From Paraphaeosphaeria minitans (taxonomy: Eukaryota; Ascomycota; Dothideomycetes; Pleosporales; Didymosphaeriaceae), in NCBI GenBank assembly GCA_015832175.1, contig WJXW01000003.1, positions 2,790,001 to 2,854,000 on the forward strand: a DNA stretch of 64,000 nt, written 5' to 3'. Position 1 is the first letter of the stretch. Each line of letters starts with the position of its first letter. The notes below the pieces were generated by a model. That model searched no databases, was not told the DNA's origin, and worked only from the letters and a program-made list of their open reading frames with translations. The position numbers were made by a program, and so were the translations under genes. Below are positions 1 to 12,942 of the stretch, piece after piece.

Positions 1-129
1 AACACGCAGTCAGTAGTAGCAGTATCCCATCTGATGATGGTGCTCCCCCTCTCAGCACCGCTTCTTCGATAAACTCGGTGCTCTCGCTCGTTGCATAAGA
101 TGTATAAAGCCGCCTTCGACGGATGCTAG

Positions 130-711
<582 letters not shown>

Positions 712-1589
712 GTAGATGTGAGACTTGTACATGTGGCGTGTAACAAGGTGTTAAGAGGATAACGGATGGTTTGCATGTATTTGTGCGGGTTGGTATCACA
801 GACGTGTTGGGTTCGCGTTCTCTTTCTTCGATCGTTTACTTGTTATTTGGTCATATATTCGTTCCTTCTGAAGTTCTCAGCATTATACCATTTATTAATC
901 ACTTAATATATCTTCTGGGGTGATACCGCGCTCATTTCTTATGCTCGCCGGTTGTATTTGACGAAGATCATGACTTGCGGCGTACACTAGGTACTACCTA
1001 CCTGACTTGATTCTAACTTCAGACAACATGATCGAGTTTTGACGGAAACAAAACCGATGGGGAAAGGGAAAGGCGACCAGGTTGACTGCAGAACTCATCT
1101 TCGCCCACGTTTCGCGACAACATATGGCTGCAAGAAGAACCAATTAGGCGGAAAACCAGGCGCATCACGCGCAGGTAGGCGACTAGGTCCGAAAAGGGGT
1201 CGGCTGTTTCATGGGCACAGTTCGAGCAGCTTGCATCGTGAGCATTAACCCGCGGTATGATGGTAGATGGCTGATACTCGACGATGAAGTGGGATTTCAC
1301 AGTGATTGACGGCTTGACAGGGAGCAAACAAAACTATCAAGAAGTTGGTCATCACCTAGCACTGGCGAGGTAAGAAAAGGTGAGGGTGAGGGTTCGCCAA
1401 GCCGGCCCTCCACGTTCTCGGTTGTCTGGTCGCGCTTGCCCGAGCAGTGATCGGAATGATCCGCGTGCGCCTCCCCTAGTGTCCCAGGGCCTACCTCATC
1501 TTGCGTTGTTTTCCCAGCTCCGCAAAACCTTACCCTCATCAACACATCCACACCACATCAAACCCTCCTCTCTCCACCACACATTCATC
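712..1589. other. Intergenic: 3' flank of hypothetical gene and porin promoter
   Basis: No supported gene. Short open frames on both strands show no protein-like features. The last 100 bp before the porin start is rich in C and CA/CT (near 1510-1585), typical of fungal core promoters and 5' leaders. No RNA gene was recognised. Confidence 0.6.
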
Positions 1590-2834
1590 ATGGCCGACGT
1601 CTACGTTGCAAAGAAGATCGCTGCGATCCTCCCCCCGCCCGCGTTCAGCGACATTGCGAAGTCCTCCAACGACGTACGTTTGCGCTGACAGCTCGCGAAT
1701 GACAATGGCTGACCGTGACTCCGCAGCTCATCAACAAGGACTTCTACCACGCTGCTGCAGGTCAGGCGCATCAATTGGAGGCGCATGGCGCATGCTAACA
1801 GCGGCGCAGCCCAGCTCGAGGTTAAGCTCAAGGCTCCCAACGGTGTCAACTTCACCGCCAAGGGCACGTCGGCGCATGATGGACCCGTCTCCTCCTCGGT
1901 ACGTTGGACATGCCCACTGTAGTATAAGAGGCCAATGCTAATTGTGTGAACAGCTCGAGGGCAAGAAGGCGCTTTCCAACGGTATAGACCTCCCATTTTA
2001 TACTATCAGCGTACCTCTCGCTTTCCCTGGACGCATACACATGTATATGTTCCATTCGTGTCGCCCACCAGAAGCAATGTCAAACACAGGCTACTCAATA
2101 ACCATGCTGACGAAGCGCCGGACAGGCATCAGCATCACCCAGTCGTGGAACACTGCCAACCTCCTCTCCACCAAGGTTGAGCTCAACGACACCCTCGCCG
2201 CCGGTCTGAAGGCTGAGGTCCTCAGCAACTTCAAGCCCGACGCCGGAAACCAGGGCCAGAAGGTCAACTTCTTCTTCAAGCAGAACAACTTCCAAGGCCG
2301 CGTCTTCAGTGATCTCAAGGCCTCTGGCGCTGTCAGCGCCATCGCCGATGCTGTCCTGAGCCACGAGGGCTTCCTCGTTGGTGGTGAGGTCGGCTACGAC
2401 GTCCAGAAGGCTGCCATCACCAAGTACTCCGCTGCCGTCGGATACACCACCCCCATCTACAACGCCGCCATCACCGCCACCAACTCTCTTAGCGTCTTCT
2501 CCGCTGCCTACTACCAGAAGGTCAACACCGCCGTCGAGGCTGGTGCCCGCGCCACCTGGGACTCCAAGTCTCAGGGTGCCGTCGGTCTTGAGCTTGCCGC
2601 CAAGTACAAGATCGACCCTGCCTCGTTCGCCAAGGTTAGTAAAACACCAGTTGTTGCACGTACAATGGCTAACAGTTTTGGCAGGCCAAGATCAACAACC
2701 TCGGCATTGCATCCCTCGCCTACAACACCAAGGTCAACAGCGGTCTGACCTTTGGCGTTGGTGGCTCTTTCGATACCCAGAAGCTCAACGAGTCCGGCCA
2801 CAAGCTCGGCACCAGCTTCACCTTTGAAGGTTAA
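1590..2834 (+). CDS. Mitochondrial outer-membrane porin (VDAC)
   Basis: Voltage-dependent anion channel: a beta-barrel of the mitochondrial outer membrane that passes ATP, ADP and other small metabolites. Six exons are inferred: 1590-1673, 1727-1760, 1810-1898, 1954-1981, 2126-2634 and 2685-2834. All introns are GT-AG and the phases fit, giving 297 residues against about 283 in typical fungal porins. Recognisable blocks are PAFSDIAK near the N-terminus, NKDFYH, LKAPNGVNFTAKG, then GYDVQKAAITKYSAAVGY and ATWDSK, ending in SFDTQKLNESGHKLGTSFTF plus EG. Fungal porins usually start directly at the PAFSDIAK block. Here about 15 extra residues (MADVYVAKKIAAILP) precede it and no later Met could serve, so the extension appears real. 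The small exons 2 to 4 make this easy to mispredict; the long frame starting inside intron 3 is a read-through artefact. Confidence 0.93.
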
Positions 2835-3153
2835 GCGCCTCGCGTGGGGTAGCAAAAGTGCGGAGTTTGGGTTAGACGAAGATGTTTGGAGTGGTTCTAC
2901 AGCAGGTGGCTTATCTCGCTCGCCGCGCAGTCATGTGCGATGTACTGTGGCTTTTAGCATGTAAAACTACTTGTCTCAATGCAGCTCTAAATTTGTTCAT
3001 ACCCATCTGTCTCTGGCACTGGATGTCTATGTGTGTGCTATTGGTACAACATGTGATGCAATGTTTACAGATACCTAAGAATGCGGGTCGAGTTGCCTCT
3101 GATTTCTCTATATGCACACGAGGGCATCACATCCGCACCTTGATATTCTAGAA
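2835..3153. other. Convergent 3' regions of porin and DnaJ genes
   Basis: This 319-bp gap separates the stop codons of two genes that face each other. It must hold both 3' UTRs and polyadenylation signals. No gene or repeat was seen. Confidence 0.6.
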
Positions 3154-4092
3154 TCATGCATTCGCCTTCTTGTTTCCTTCTGTGCTGTTGGAGAACATCT
3201 TGGTGGCAGCGGCAGCAATGGCCACGATGCCTGTTACTATGACAAAGTTGGCTAGCATGCCGCCTCTGTCAAACTCTTGGGGAATCTCAGCATCGCGCTC
3301 GCGCCGCTTCCTCGCGTAGATGTGTTCGTAAACGGTGTCGTGCGTCTGTTTGTGTTTCCTGTCGTCGAAGTGCGGGACCTCATTTCCGTAGGCTGCTTGG
3401 CCGCGTCCCATGCCTTCGCCGAACCCGCCGAACGAGTCAGCGCCACCGCTGGCGTTGGCGTTTTGTTCCGTTTGATGCCCTGCGTGCTGGTGATGGGCGT
3501 ACTCTGCGCGCTTCGCGCCGTGGCGGCCATACCCCCCAGCTTTGTAGAAGGACGGCGGCGGCCCCCGGAAGGTGGTGCGCTTCTTGTTCAGACCGCTGGC
3601 GGGGCGTGATCCAGCGTAGGAGGCAGAGCTGTAGCTGCCGGTGGATGGGGCGGCGTGGGACCCCCAGCGCGTGGAGCGGGAGTGGGCGTGCGACAGCTGG
3701 GCATCGTACTGGGCGCGCTTCTCGGGGACGGAGAGTACGTGGTAGGCCTCGCTTATGGCGACGAAACGCGTGGATGCGTCCGGGTCGGAGGCGTTGTGGT
3801 CGGGGTGGTGTTTCTTGGAGAGCGTGTAGAACTGGCGTTTGATGTCACCGGCGGAGGCATCATGCCGGACCTCTAGCACCTGATAGTGGGTGGGCGGCTC
3901 GGGGGCCAGACGGCGCGCAGAGGCATGGAACGAGGCGATCTGGAGGGCAGATGGAAGGAGTAGGCGGCTGCTGCGACGGCGAAGTGGAGGGAGCGGGTGC
4001 GTGGTGGGGGAGGGGCGCGCAAGGCATGAAGCGCAGATCCAAAGAGTGCTAGTTTTGGCGCGAGGGAGGGAGGAGCGCGGGTGCAGAGGCAT
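3154..4092 (-). CDS. Mitochondrial-type DnaJ (Hsp40) domain protein with C-terminal membrane segment
   Basis: Single-exon gene of 312 residues. The N-terminus is rich in Arg, Ser and Pro with almost no acidic residues for about 60 residues and contains FHASARRL, typical of a mitochondrial presequence and cleavage region. A J-domain follows at about residues 69-132 (HYQVLEV to AQYDAQ) with the HPD motif at about 96-98, which stimulates Hsp70 ATPase. Then comes a Gly/Ser/Tyr-rich low-complexity region, a charged segment, and one hydrophobic segment near residues 276-299 (LANFVIVTGIVAIAAAA) that could anchor it in the inner membrane. I chose the Met at 4092 because the presequence-like stretch starts there. 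A Met 32 codons upstream (4188) is in frame, but its extension looks like leader. The partner Hsp70 and exact role are not determined. Confidence 0.85.
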   Translation of the reverse strand: MPLHPRSSLPRAKTSTLWICASCLARPSPTTHPLPPLRRRSSRLLLPSALQIASFHASARRLAPEPPTHYQVLEVRHDASAGDIKRQFYTLSKKHHPDHNASDPDASTRFVAISEAYHVLSVPEKRAQYDAQLSHAHSRSTRWGSHAAPSTGSYSSASYAGSRPASGLNKKRTTFRGPPPSFYKAGGYGRHGAKRAEYAHHQHAGHQTEQNANASGGADSFGGFGEGMGRGQAAYGNEVPHFDDRKHKQTHDTVYEHIYARKRRERDAEIPQEFDRGGMLANFVIVTGIVAIAAAATKMFSNSTEGNKKANA

Positions 4093-4369
4093 TGTCCATG
4101 GCTGTGTGGGGAAGGGATGTGTTTTGTGGGTGTTTGAAGGTTGATATCTCGAGACGTCATTGAGCGGCAGGGATCGCAGACGGCGCAAAAAGGCTTGTGT
4201 CAGTTTAGCTTAGGGCAGCTGGAGGCGAGGTCGAAATGCTGGGCCAAGTGCGGCGAGCGCCCGCCAATGGAAGCGGGGCGCTTTTTCACTGCTTTTACAC
4301 ATTAGAGGCCTCTGTTACGACTTCGGTTTGCCTTCTTGCCCTTGCCCGCGATCTCAAGCACACGACATC
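4093..4369. promoter_or_regulatory. Shared divergent promoter region, DnaJ (-) and methionine aminopeptidase 2 (+)
   Basis: The two start codons lie head to head, 277 bp apart, so both promoters must lie here or overlap the neighbouring 5' regions. The stretch has pyrimidine-rich patches near 4280-4345 on the plus strand. No specific factor site is claimed. Confidence 0.55.
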
Positions 4370-5888
<1,519 letters not shown>

Positions 5889-6465
5889 CGGCACCCCCAC
5901 AGTACGTTGATAGAGAATTCCATCGCTGTTCGCATTGGGCCGGGACGGAAACGAATGGAGTGATTCTGCACGTGGCCAAGATTGACTGGCTGGCTGGCTC
6001 GGTTGGTCGCCCGGGCGTTGGGATGGCTAAGACTTAAAATTCTTCGGAAACTGTGTACTGAGTCGTTCCAGAAGATGAGATGAGATAAGACAATGAATCA
6101 TGAACTCGCAACCAGAGATATGTGTGTTGTAGAGGTGATGGTCTGGGAGTGTTGATGCTCGTCGGGATGGATGTGCGAGTCCAGTCTCGCTGGCGCGTGC
6201 AAGTCCCGAGTCTGGCTTCGCATGGTATCTCCAGGTATGCCGCGGTGCAATGAGAGCACCGGGTTCAACGTGTCAATGAGTATTGAGAACGTACGGTTAT
6301 TCGGGACCACTTCCATTTTTTTTACACCAGGTAGGTATCAGACAGATCGTTGGAAAGACCCCGAGACCCCTCACACAGTATCAAGGCCCGGGTGGAAATC
6401 CTCACAAATGCAGTATGCTCAACATAATCAATGCCTCAAATGCAAACCCCATCCGCGCTTAGAAC
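5889..6465. other. Convergent intergenic region, MetAP2 and Mpp10 3' ends
   Basis: 577 bp between two converging stop codons. It must contain both 3' UTRs. Small frames on either strand lack protein-like features. No repeat or RNA gene seen. Confidence 0.6.
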
Positions 6466-8752
6466 TTACAGCTTATAGCTCCCCGCACCCCTCTTCGCTC
6501 CCTCCTTGACCTCCCTCCCTTCCACATCAGTAACAGCCCCCTTCTTCCCGATGACCTGCACCCCACCCTTCTTCAAATCACCCAGCAGCTGTTTCCTCGC
6601 CTTAGCTTTCTTCTCGCGGCCGGTAGCCTCCTCATCCTTCTTCTCCACCGCGTGCAGACCCGCCTTCTTGATGCGCTCCTTCTCCCTGCGGCGCCGCCGC
6701 AGCTTCTGCTCCCGCGTCATCTCCTCCCGCGCAACGGGCAGCCCGCTCTTGGTCACGACCTCGGCGTTGTTCTTCTCGCCGTCCTTGTCCTCGCCGGGAC
6801 GGTACAGCTCCTGCGGCGCAAGCATGCTGGCGCCGGCGACATCGCCGCCCGCCGTGGGCCGCGCGTCCTCCATCGTGATCGCCGGCGCATCGACGCGAAT
6901 CTCGAGGTTCGCGGCGACGGGCTTGGGCTTGAAGTTGCTGCTGGCAAGCGCATCCAGCTTCGCAGACACACTACGCCACAGCTCGCTGATCTCGGCATGC
7001 TCCTTCTTGAGCTTCTCGTCGCGGGCATCGACGAAGTTGGGATCCACGGCCTTGAGGTGCTCCTCCTCGTAGATCTCGGCGAGGCCCTTTGCATTCTTCG
7101 TGTCGTCGAGCTCGAAGAGGCCGCGACGCTCGCGGGGGCCCGTGGCGAGGTCATCGGGGCGGCGCCGCCGCACTTCGTCGAATTCGCCCGCGAGGATGCG
7201 CCGCTTGATGAGCGCTTCGATGTCTTCTGATACTTCTTGCGTGATGACGGGCACGGGTTTGCCTGCGCGCTCGTACTCAAGGTCTTCTTCTAGCAGGGAG
7301 TTGACAGGGCGGTCGGACGCGCGCGCTTCTCCGGCGAGCTGCCAACCGCGCTTCGCAACGTTTGCGGCTTCAAGCTGGCGGATTTGCTCTGCGAGCTTGG
7401 CTTGCCGGCGTTCGTGCGTACTTCGTCGTGATTTCGGGTCGGACGGGTCGGCGTCGCTGAGGTCGTCGTCGGTCCCCACGTCGTCTTCGTCTGAGAACAG
7501 ATCGCCGTGAACTCTTGAGATGACGTTCTGGATGTCGTCTTCGTCCGGCTTTGTGTTCTGAGGATCCTCCGCGCCGGGGAAGTTGTGCGGATTGGGACGT
7601 CCGCGCTTCTTCTTGTTCTTGCCCACTTTGCTTGCTGGCGGTGCGAAGAAGTCCGCGTACATGACATTGTTTGCATTTGCGCCTTCGTCCATGCCGTCCA
7701 TCTCGCCGTCCTGTAGTTCTTCGTCGTCGCTTTCACCTTCCGGTGCATTCAGGTCAACGTTGCCAAATGTTGGACCGGCTTCATCGTCTGACTCGTCATC
7801 GTCCATATTTTCGTCGTCACCAGCAGCTCCCTTCTTGCTTGCTGTTGCGGAGTAGGGATCGGCCTCCCAGTTGATCTCATCTTCGTCACTGTCCGCTGCC
7901 TCGCCTTGGTTGTCTCGTTGCTCCTGTTATTCGTTAGATTGGTTATTTCTACATGAGCTGCTGGGGACGTCTCACAAGGAGGTCTGTGGCCTTGTTGAAC
8001 TGGTCGATCTCGAAGAAGCCATCGTTCAAGCCGTTGGGGTCTGGGCGATACGTCTCTGCCGGCTCGTCCAAATCGGAGCCGTCGTCGGAGAAGATGTCCT
8101 CGGCGTCGTCTTCCATGTCGATGTCCTCACCCTCCAACGCATCCTCGTCCTCGTCCTCGTCCTCATCCTCGTCACCCTCTAGCCCTTCTTCACCCGATAC
8201 ATCTTCGCCATCATACTCCCAGTCTACACCCTCTTCGCCAATGTCTGAACTATCATCCTCTTCTACCTCTGCGCCACTGTCCTCAGAATCTTCATCGTCA
8301 TCGCCCTCTCCGATTGCCAGGGTGTTGTCCTCGCCGTCTTGAGGCAGCGCTAACTCGATTTCCTCGGCCGCAGCATCCACAATTTTCCTGGTCTGCTCGA
8401 AGACCTGGTTGACGCCGAAGCCCTGCAGGTGCACTTTCTTCAAGTGCAGCACTCTGATGTCGCCGTCGTAGCCCTCGCCCCGCTTCCTCTTCTTCCTGAG
8501 CTCTTGCTGCCGCCGAGCCTGTGCTTCGCTCACGCCCGCCGCGACCGGGTCCAGGAACTGCTTTGCAGCAGCCAAAAAAGCACCATTCAGCTGCGTGGTG
8601 GGCTGGAGGAACGCGAGCGGGCTTGCCAGGAGCTTCGCGGCGGGGTTGGCGGTCGCATTTGCGTTGAGGTCCATTGGGGACGGCTGGACGGAGCCTACGG
8701 AAAGTGTATGCGAGGAGATCGAATTGTCTGGCGAAAAAGACACGGGCGCCAT
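6466..8752 (-). CDS. MPP10: U3 small nucleolar ribonucleoprotein component Mpp10
   Basis: Component of the SSU processome, needed with U3 snoRNA for the early cleavages of 18S pre-rRNA in the nucleolus. Two exons on the minus strand, 8752-7976 and 7923-6466, joined by a 52-bp GT-AG intron in phase 0, give about 744 residues. The first exon carries a conserved N-terminal helix region and a long Asp/Glu-rich stretch with DED repeats. The second exon has VMYADFFAPP followed by a basic stretch, then ERRQAKLAEQIRQLE, the block LLEEDLEYERAGKPVPVITQ and a basic C-terminus (RREKERIKKAG, REKKAKARKQLL). These blocks and their order are those of the Mpp10 family. The start is uncertain: Met codons at 8911, 8851 and 8806 are also in frame. 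I prefer 8752 (MAPVSFSPD), because upstream residues look untranslated. Confidence 0.9.
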
Positions 8753-9083
8753 GCTTGTCGGGTGGGCAGCTGGACTCTGGGTTCCGCTCAGACTCGAGAA
8801 TCGCATCAAGAACTTTTTTGGTGCAAGAAGGGAAAGCGACCGGGATTTCATGGTCTGTGCCCGCGCTACTGCAAGGGCTCCGCTCTGACATCGACCTCCC
8901 ATCTCCCACACTGCATGTCTGTATTCGAGTAGAGCATGTCAATTAGATATTAAACTTGGCGCAGAAAAATAATGCTTCGTAGATCCAACAATTCTAAATG
9001 CAATGGTTTTGGGCCGTATAGTACAATCTAGCGTTTACGCTCAAGTCAATGTTGCCTTTCGTCTCAACAAGACCCACTTGTCC
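8753..9083. other. Mpp10 promoter and acyl-CoA oxidase 3' flank
   Basis: 331 bp between two genes on the minus strand. It contains the Mpp10 5' region (some in-frame Met codons of Mpp10 extend into it) and the 3' UTR of acyl-CoA oxidase. Nothing else recognised. Confidence 0.55.
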
Positions 9084-11226
9084 TTACAACTTGCTCTTTG
9101 CCCAAGGCTCCACGTTCTTGAACAACACCTCGTTCTCAGGATACGGGTCCACGGTGACCCCGTTCAACGGGTTCAACTCGCTCGCCCGGTGGAACATATC
9201 CTCATAAACCTTACCGTCCAAGCGTCCAAGCGACGAATCCAATACCCAGTCATCGAAACCCCATCCATCCACCAAGCTCACCGCATGCGGCCTGATCTCC
9301 TTCAATAGCTTCATCACGGCGTTTGTCCTAGCCAGGCTGATCTGGTGGCGCGATGCCGCTCCAGAAGCGAAGAACTCGGAGCCCTCCTGCTCAAGGGTGT
9401 GCAGCGCCCAAAGGCGGAACAGCTTCCAGAGGACATCATGGGTTGTGGCGTCAACCTCCCTGCCAATGTTGCCGTGCTTTAGTGCATCGTAGAAGTTTCT
9501 AACCACCAAGTACTGCGAATGGGCCTTGGAAAGGCGGTAGAAGTCGACGAGGAGATCGTTCCAGGGCTTCTTGTTATCGTCGCGGTGCTTGAGGGCTTCG
9601 AAAGTGAGAAACGAGGCGCGCCAGGCAAAGGCGGAGACAAGGTCTTCGTCAGAGCCTAGGATATCGAACGCGCACCCGATCTCAGAGCGAGAACGGAAGT
9701 CGGACAGGATCCTGGTAGTCTCGTTGGTTGGCTTCGCACCAGACAGGACAGAGCGGGCAGACTTCAGGAGATAGCGAGCCACTTGTTGGGTCAACATGAA
9801 GTTGTCGCCCTCCCATGTAACGGTGGGCAAGTAATCGGCGTACCATGAGCCGATACCACTGAAGCTGGAGTATCCGTGACCACCACATGCTCGGCGGCAA
9901 ACTTCAAGACCCTCAGCAGCAATACTGCTTGATAGAGACTTGAGTCCGCAAGAAGTAGCATGCAAGTCCGCAAGAATATCGCTGCCTGCCTGCGTCTCCT
10001 CTGGCCCAGCTCCTCTCGTTTCCGATTCGCGACCCTTGCCGCTCTCGACCACCCGCTTCTGGTTCTCTTGGTACATATGCATCATACCCTTTCCAGTGAA
10101 GTGCAAAGCGAAGGTGGCAGCGAGGAGCGGAAGTAGGCGGATCTGGACCATCGTGTAGTTGAGGACGGGGTTCTCGCCCTTCTCGCCTGGCGGAGCATCA
10201 CGGTCCTGGAATTGACGTCTGACCGCGCAGTAGCGGGTTGCGATTGTTACGCCGCGAGCAAGTACAGAGCCAGCTTGCATGACAATGTTGGAGCGAACCC
10301 ACGTGAGGGTTCCGTAGATTAGCGAAGGGCTGCCCTGGCGAACATACTTGTTGGTCTGCGGGTCAATCCTGGAGAAGCGACCCAGCATGTTGAAGTGCGG
10401 CACCTTGACCTTGTTGAAGAGTAGGAAGCCGTTATCCATGGTGTTGTAGCCGAACTTGGGTCCGATGTCACCCACATGAATGTTCTCCAGCGGCTGATGT
10501 GTCTTCAGGTCACGGACCTGAACGATGAACGGATGAGGACCAAAGCTCTTGCCGCCAATGTAGAGCTGTGCCATGACACAAGCGAAGTTGGCAGTTCGGC
10601 CCAGGGATCCGATCCACCATTTGGAAGCAGTGAGATGCGGCGAGTGGATCGTGAAAGTCTTGTCCTCAGGATTCCAGGTGGCAGTCGTCTCAAGCCCACG
10701 GACATTGGATCCGTGTCCGAGTTCTGTCTGGGCGTAGCAGCCAATGATCTTGTAGTCTGTAGCAGGCTTTAGGAACTTGTCCTGCTGTTCTGGTGTACCT
10801 TGCTCGCCAATGGTGATCTGATTGGTTAGCCCCATGATCAGGCCAAGGATATGTACTGCCTACCTTGAACATGCTCTCATGAAGTGCATATGGTCCAGGC
10901 TCTCCGACTGCTTCGGATGCAGTTTGGAGATCGTCCATGGTCCAGTTGTGCTTGCGTCGCAAGAGCCGGAGTTTCTTCTCACGGGCGAGGGCTCGCTCAA
11001 AGCGTTCCATTCGGCCATTGAAGTAGTTGGAGGACTTGTCAAAGACTGGCTCGGACTTGAGGATGTCGAGAATCGTATTTCTCCTCTGGATTACATCTTT
11101 GGTGAGCAGCAGCTCCTGTAGCTTCTCTACATGTATATCGCTCTGGCCACGCTCGGCAGCGAGCAGCTCAGACCCCTGTGGGCCCGAAGGCTTCAGTTGC
11201 TTCACCCAGTCTGGTGTTGGTGCCAT
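9084..11226 (-). CDS. Peroxisomal acyl-CoA oxidase
   Basis: FAD enzyme of the first step of peroxisomal beta-oxidation: acyl-CoA plus O2 gives trans-2-enoyl-CoA plus H2O2. Two exons, 11226-10864 and 10817-9084, with a 46-bp intron (GTAGGC donor, CAG acceptor) in phase 0, make 698 residues, close to the family norm of about 660-700. Visible features are the N-terminal helical domain, the FAD/substrate loop YAQTELGHGSNVRGLET, the flavin-binding WWIGSLG region, and the C-terminal dehydrogenase block RRACGGHGYSSFSGIG followed by TWEGDN, whose Glu (about residue 457) is the expected catalytic base. The protein ends AKSKL, a canonical PTS1, so it is predicted to be imported into peroxisomes. Start at 11226 (MAPTPDWVKQL) suits the family; an in-frame Met 23 codons upstream is less likely. 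Confidence 0.96.
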
Positions 11227-12005
11227 TGTGATCTTGTACTGGGGTGGAAGGCAATGGGGAGATGTGACAAGATGGAAAGCTCCGGAAGGCCCCAAGTAGA
11301 TCTATGGGTGCATTGCCTCGGTCGCTCTTACTAATGATGCGGCGCCGATCCACGCTAGTGAATGTCCCGAGGTACATACTGACGCCTACGACACGTCGAG
11401 AAGCGCGAACCTTGGAATGGCGCCGACTTTCGCAAACCATCACTGCTACGACCCTCGGCTCTTTGGCGACATTGTCGAGCTACAGCTGGACCTGGCTTGA
11501 TGATACACGCGGCACTTTTGAGCTGAGATGACCACGTAGTTCAGTCAACCACCAACTACGAGAGTTAGGCAGGATAATTACCGTAGCGGATAAGCTGCAT
11601 CTCGTCGCGTCGCGTGTCGTGGCTGGAAGGCCTGGTATGATGGAAGGAGTCGTACTCGCAGTTGACTATTGTAGCAACGCTCGGAACCAGTGTTGATATG
11701 CAGTTTTTTTGCGAGACAGAGAGTTGAAGAAGTCTCAAGATGAATGTCTCGCAAATGAGCGCGAGATTGTCCAATGCTTGCGAGAGGCAATGCCAAAGCA
11801 CGCGAGCATCTTCTAGGTATTGTACTCGCTCATTACATTAGACTACGGTATCTATCTATTTGGGGGTGTCGGCGGCCGCAGCGCGACACGGGATACGGTA
11901 ACTTCCCTTCTCACTACTACCTACACTCCTACAACGACTAGCTCAGGCGGGCAGCTCGAGGCCCAGGACATTCGTGCCGTGCAGAAATCTCTGCGCACGA
12001 CGCCA

Positions 12006-12088
12006 GCCACAACCACAACCGCAACCGCAACCGCAACCGCAACCACAACCGCAACCACAACCACAACCGCAACCACAACCACAACCGC
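12006..12088. repeat. CAACCR hexanucleotide tandem repeat
   Basis: About 13-14 copies of a hexamer alternating CAACCG and CAACCA over roughly 83 bp. It creates open frames on several strands that should not be taken as genes. Confidence 0.93.
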
Positions 12089-12151
12089 CTCCAGGGCGCC
12101 TCGCTGTGAAACTCATCTGTCCGAAAGCACGCGAGTGAAAGCACACCACGA

Positions 12152-12350
12152 TTGTATGAAAGCACAATGCCTGAGGCCTATTGAATAAAAGCACAATGCC
12201 CAAGGCCTATTGGATAAAAGCGCACTGGCTGAGGCACTATTGAATGAAAGCACACTGCCTGAGGCACCATTGAATGAGGACTCACTGCCCGAGGCACGAT
12301 TGACGATTGAATCAAAGCACGCTGCCCGAGGCACAATTGACGATTGAACG
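12152..12350. repeat. About 30-bp minisatellite, six to seven diverged units
   Basis: Units share the pattern ATTGAATGAAAGCACACTGC followed by CTGAGGCACC or close variants, 29-37 bp apart. The first units end in GGCCT and the later ones in GGCAC(C/G/A). The last two units contain an extra ATTGACG. It lies in the divergent promoter gap and is GC-balanced, unlike the RIP-affected repeats further right. Confidence 0.85.
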
Positions 12351-12582
12351 AAAGCAATGACTGGCAGTCTCAGGCAACAGCCCACCCCGTGCGTCCCGGG
12401 TGCACCTTGCTCAATCTAGCAAACCCGTGGCGACCTGTGAATTGTTCTGCACTGTCACGACATCACGATGGATCGATAGCTATCTACAGGTGTTCCTGCA
12501 ATGGTCTGGCGTGGGACAATGTTGGGCCGACGAGTGCGGCTTGGGACTTGGGCATAGATAGTGCGAAGCACAGCGTGCAGCA

Positions 12583-12617
12583 GTGACGAGTGACGAGTGA
12601 CGAGTGACGAGTGACGA
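12583..12617. repeat. (GTGACGA)5 heptanucleotide repeat
   Basis: Five perfect heptamers in tandem. Each copy contains TGACGA, part of a TGACG-like motif that resembles a bZIP half-site; any regulatory role is speculative. Confidence 0.9.
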
Positions 12618-12942
12618 ACAAGCCACACTCTGCACAGCCCAAGGCGGACTAGTCGCGCCGTCTCGCTCTCGGAGAGCAACTCTGCACCATCACACACGAC
12701 ACTTTACAATCACAACCCCTCCTGGTCCGCAAGAACCCTTGTTTGCCTCCCTCACCTCTGCCGCCCCCGTCTTCCTTACCTGGTCTGCTCGCTGGCCTGA
12801 CACATCTCCGCAACCGCCACATTCTGCCCGTCGCGATACCCCACACCAGCGACCTACCAATTCTATGCTCGGGAAGCCTTTCGCGCTCCACCTCGACACA
12901 TCCCTCCTACGCTCATCCACGTCCTTGTAGGCCGCGGACAGA

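Larger units (their letters stand above)
11227..12942. promoter_or_regulatory. Long divergent intergenic region between acyl-CoA oxidase and PP2C, with tandem repeats
   Basis: 1.7 kb between two start codons, so both promoters lie here. No supported gene; open frames at about 11820-12200 come from a hexamer repeat. Three tandem repeats (listed separately) occupy 12006-12617. The 300 bp before the PP2C start are C-rich (CCT/CAC runs), typical of a fungal 5' leader. Confidence 0.6.

Noticed and set aside
1942..2748. Long plus-strand frame beginning upstream of porin exon 4
   Set aside because: It reads through two introns (1982-2125 and 2635-2684). The spliced model restores the known porin sequence at both junctions.
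11820..12203. Thr-rich or Cys/Gly-rich open frames around the hexamer repeat
   Set aside because: Composition comes from the CAACCR repeat in different frames; no conserved flanking protein sequence.
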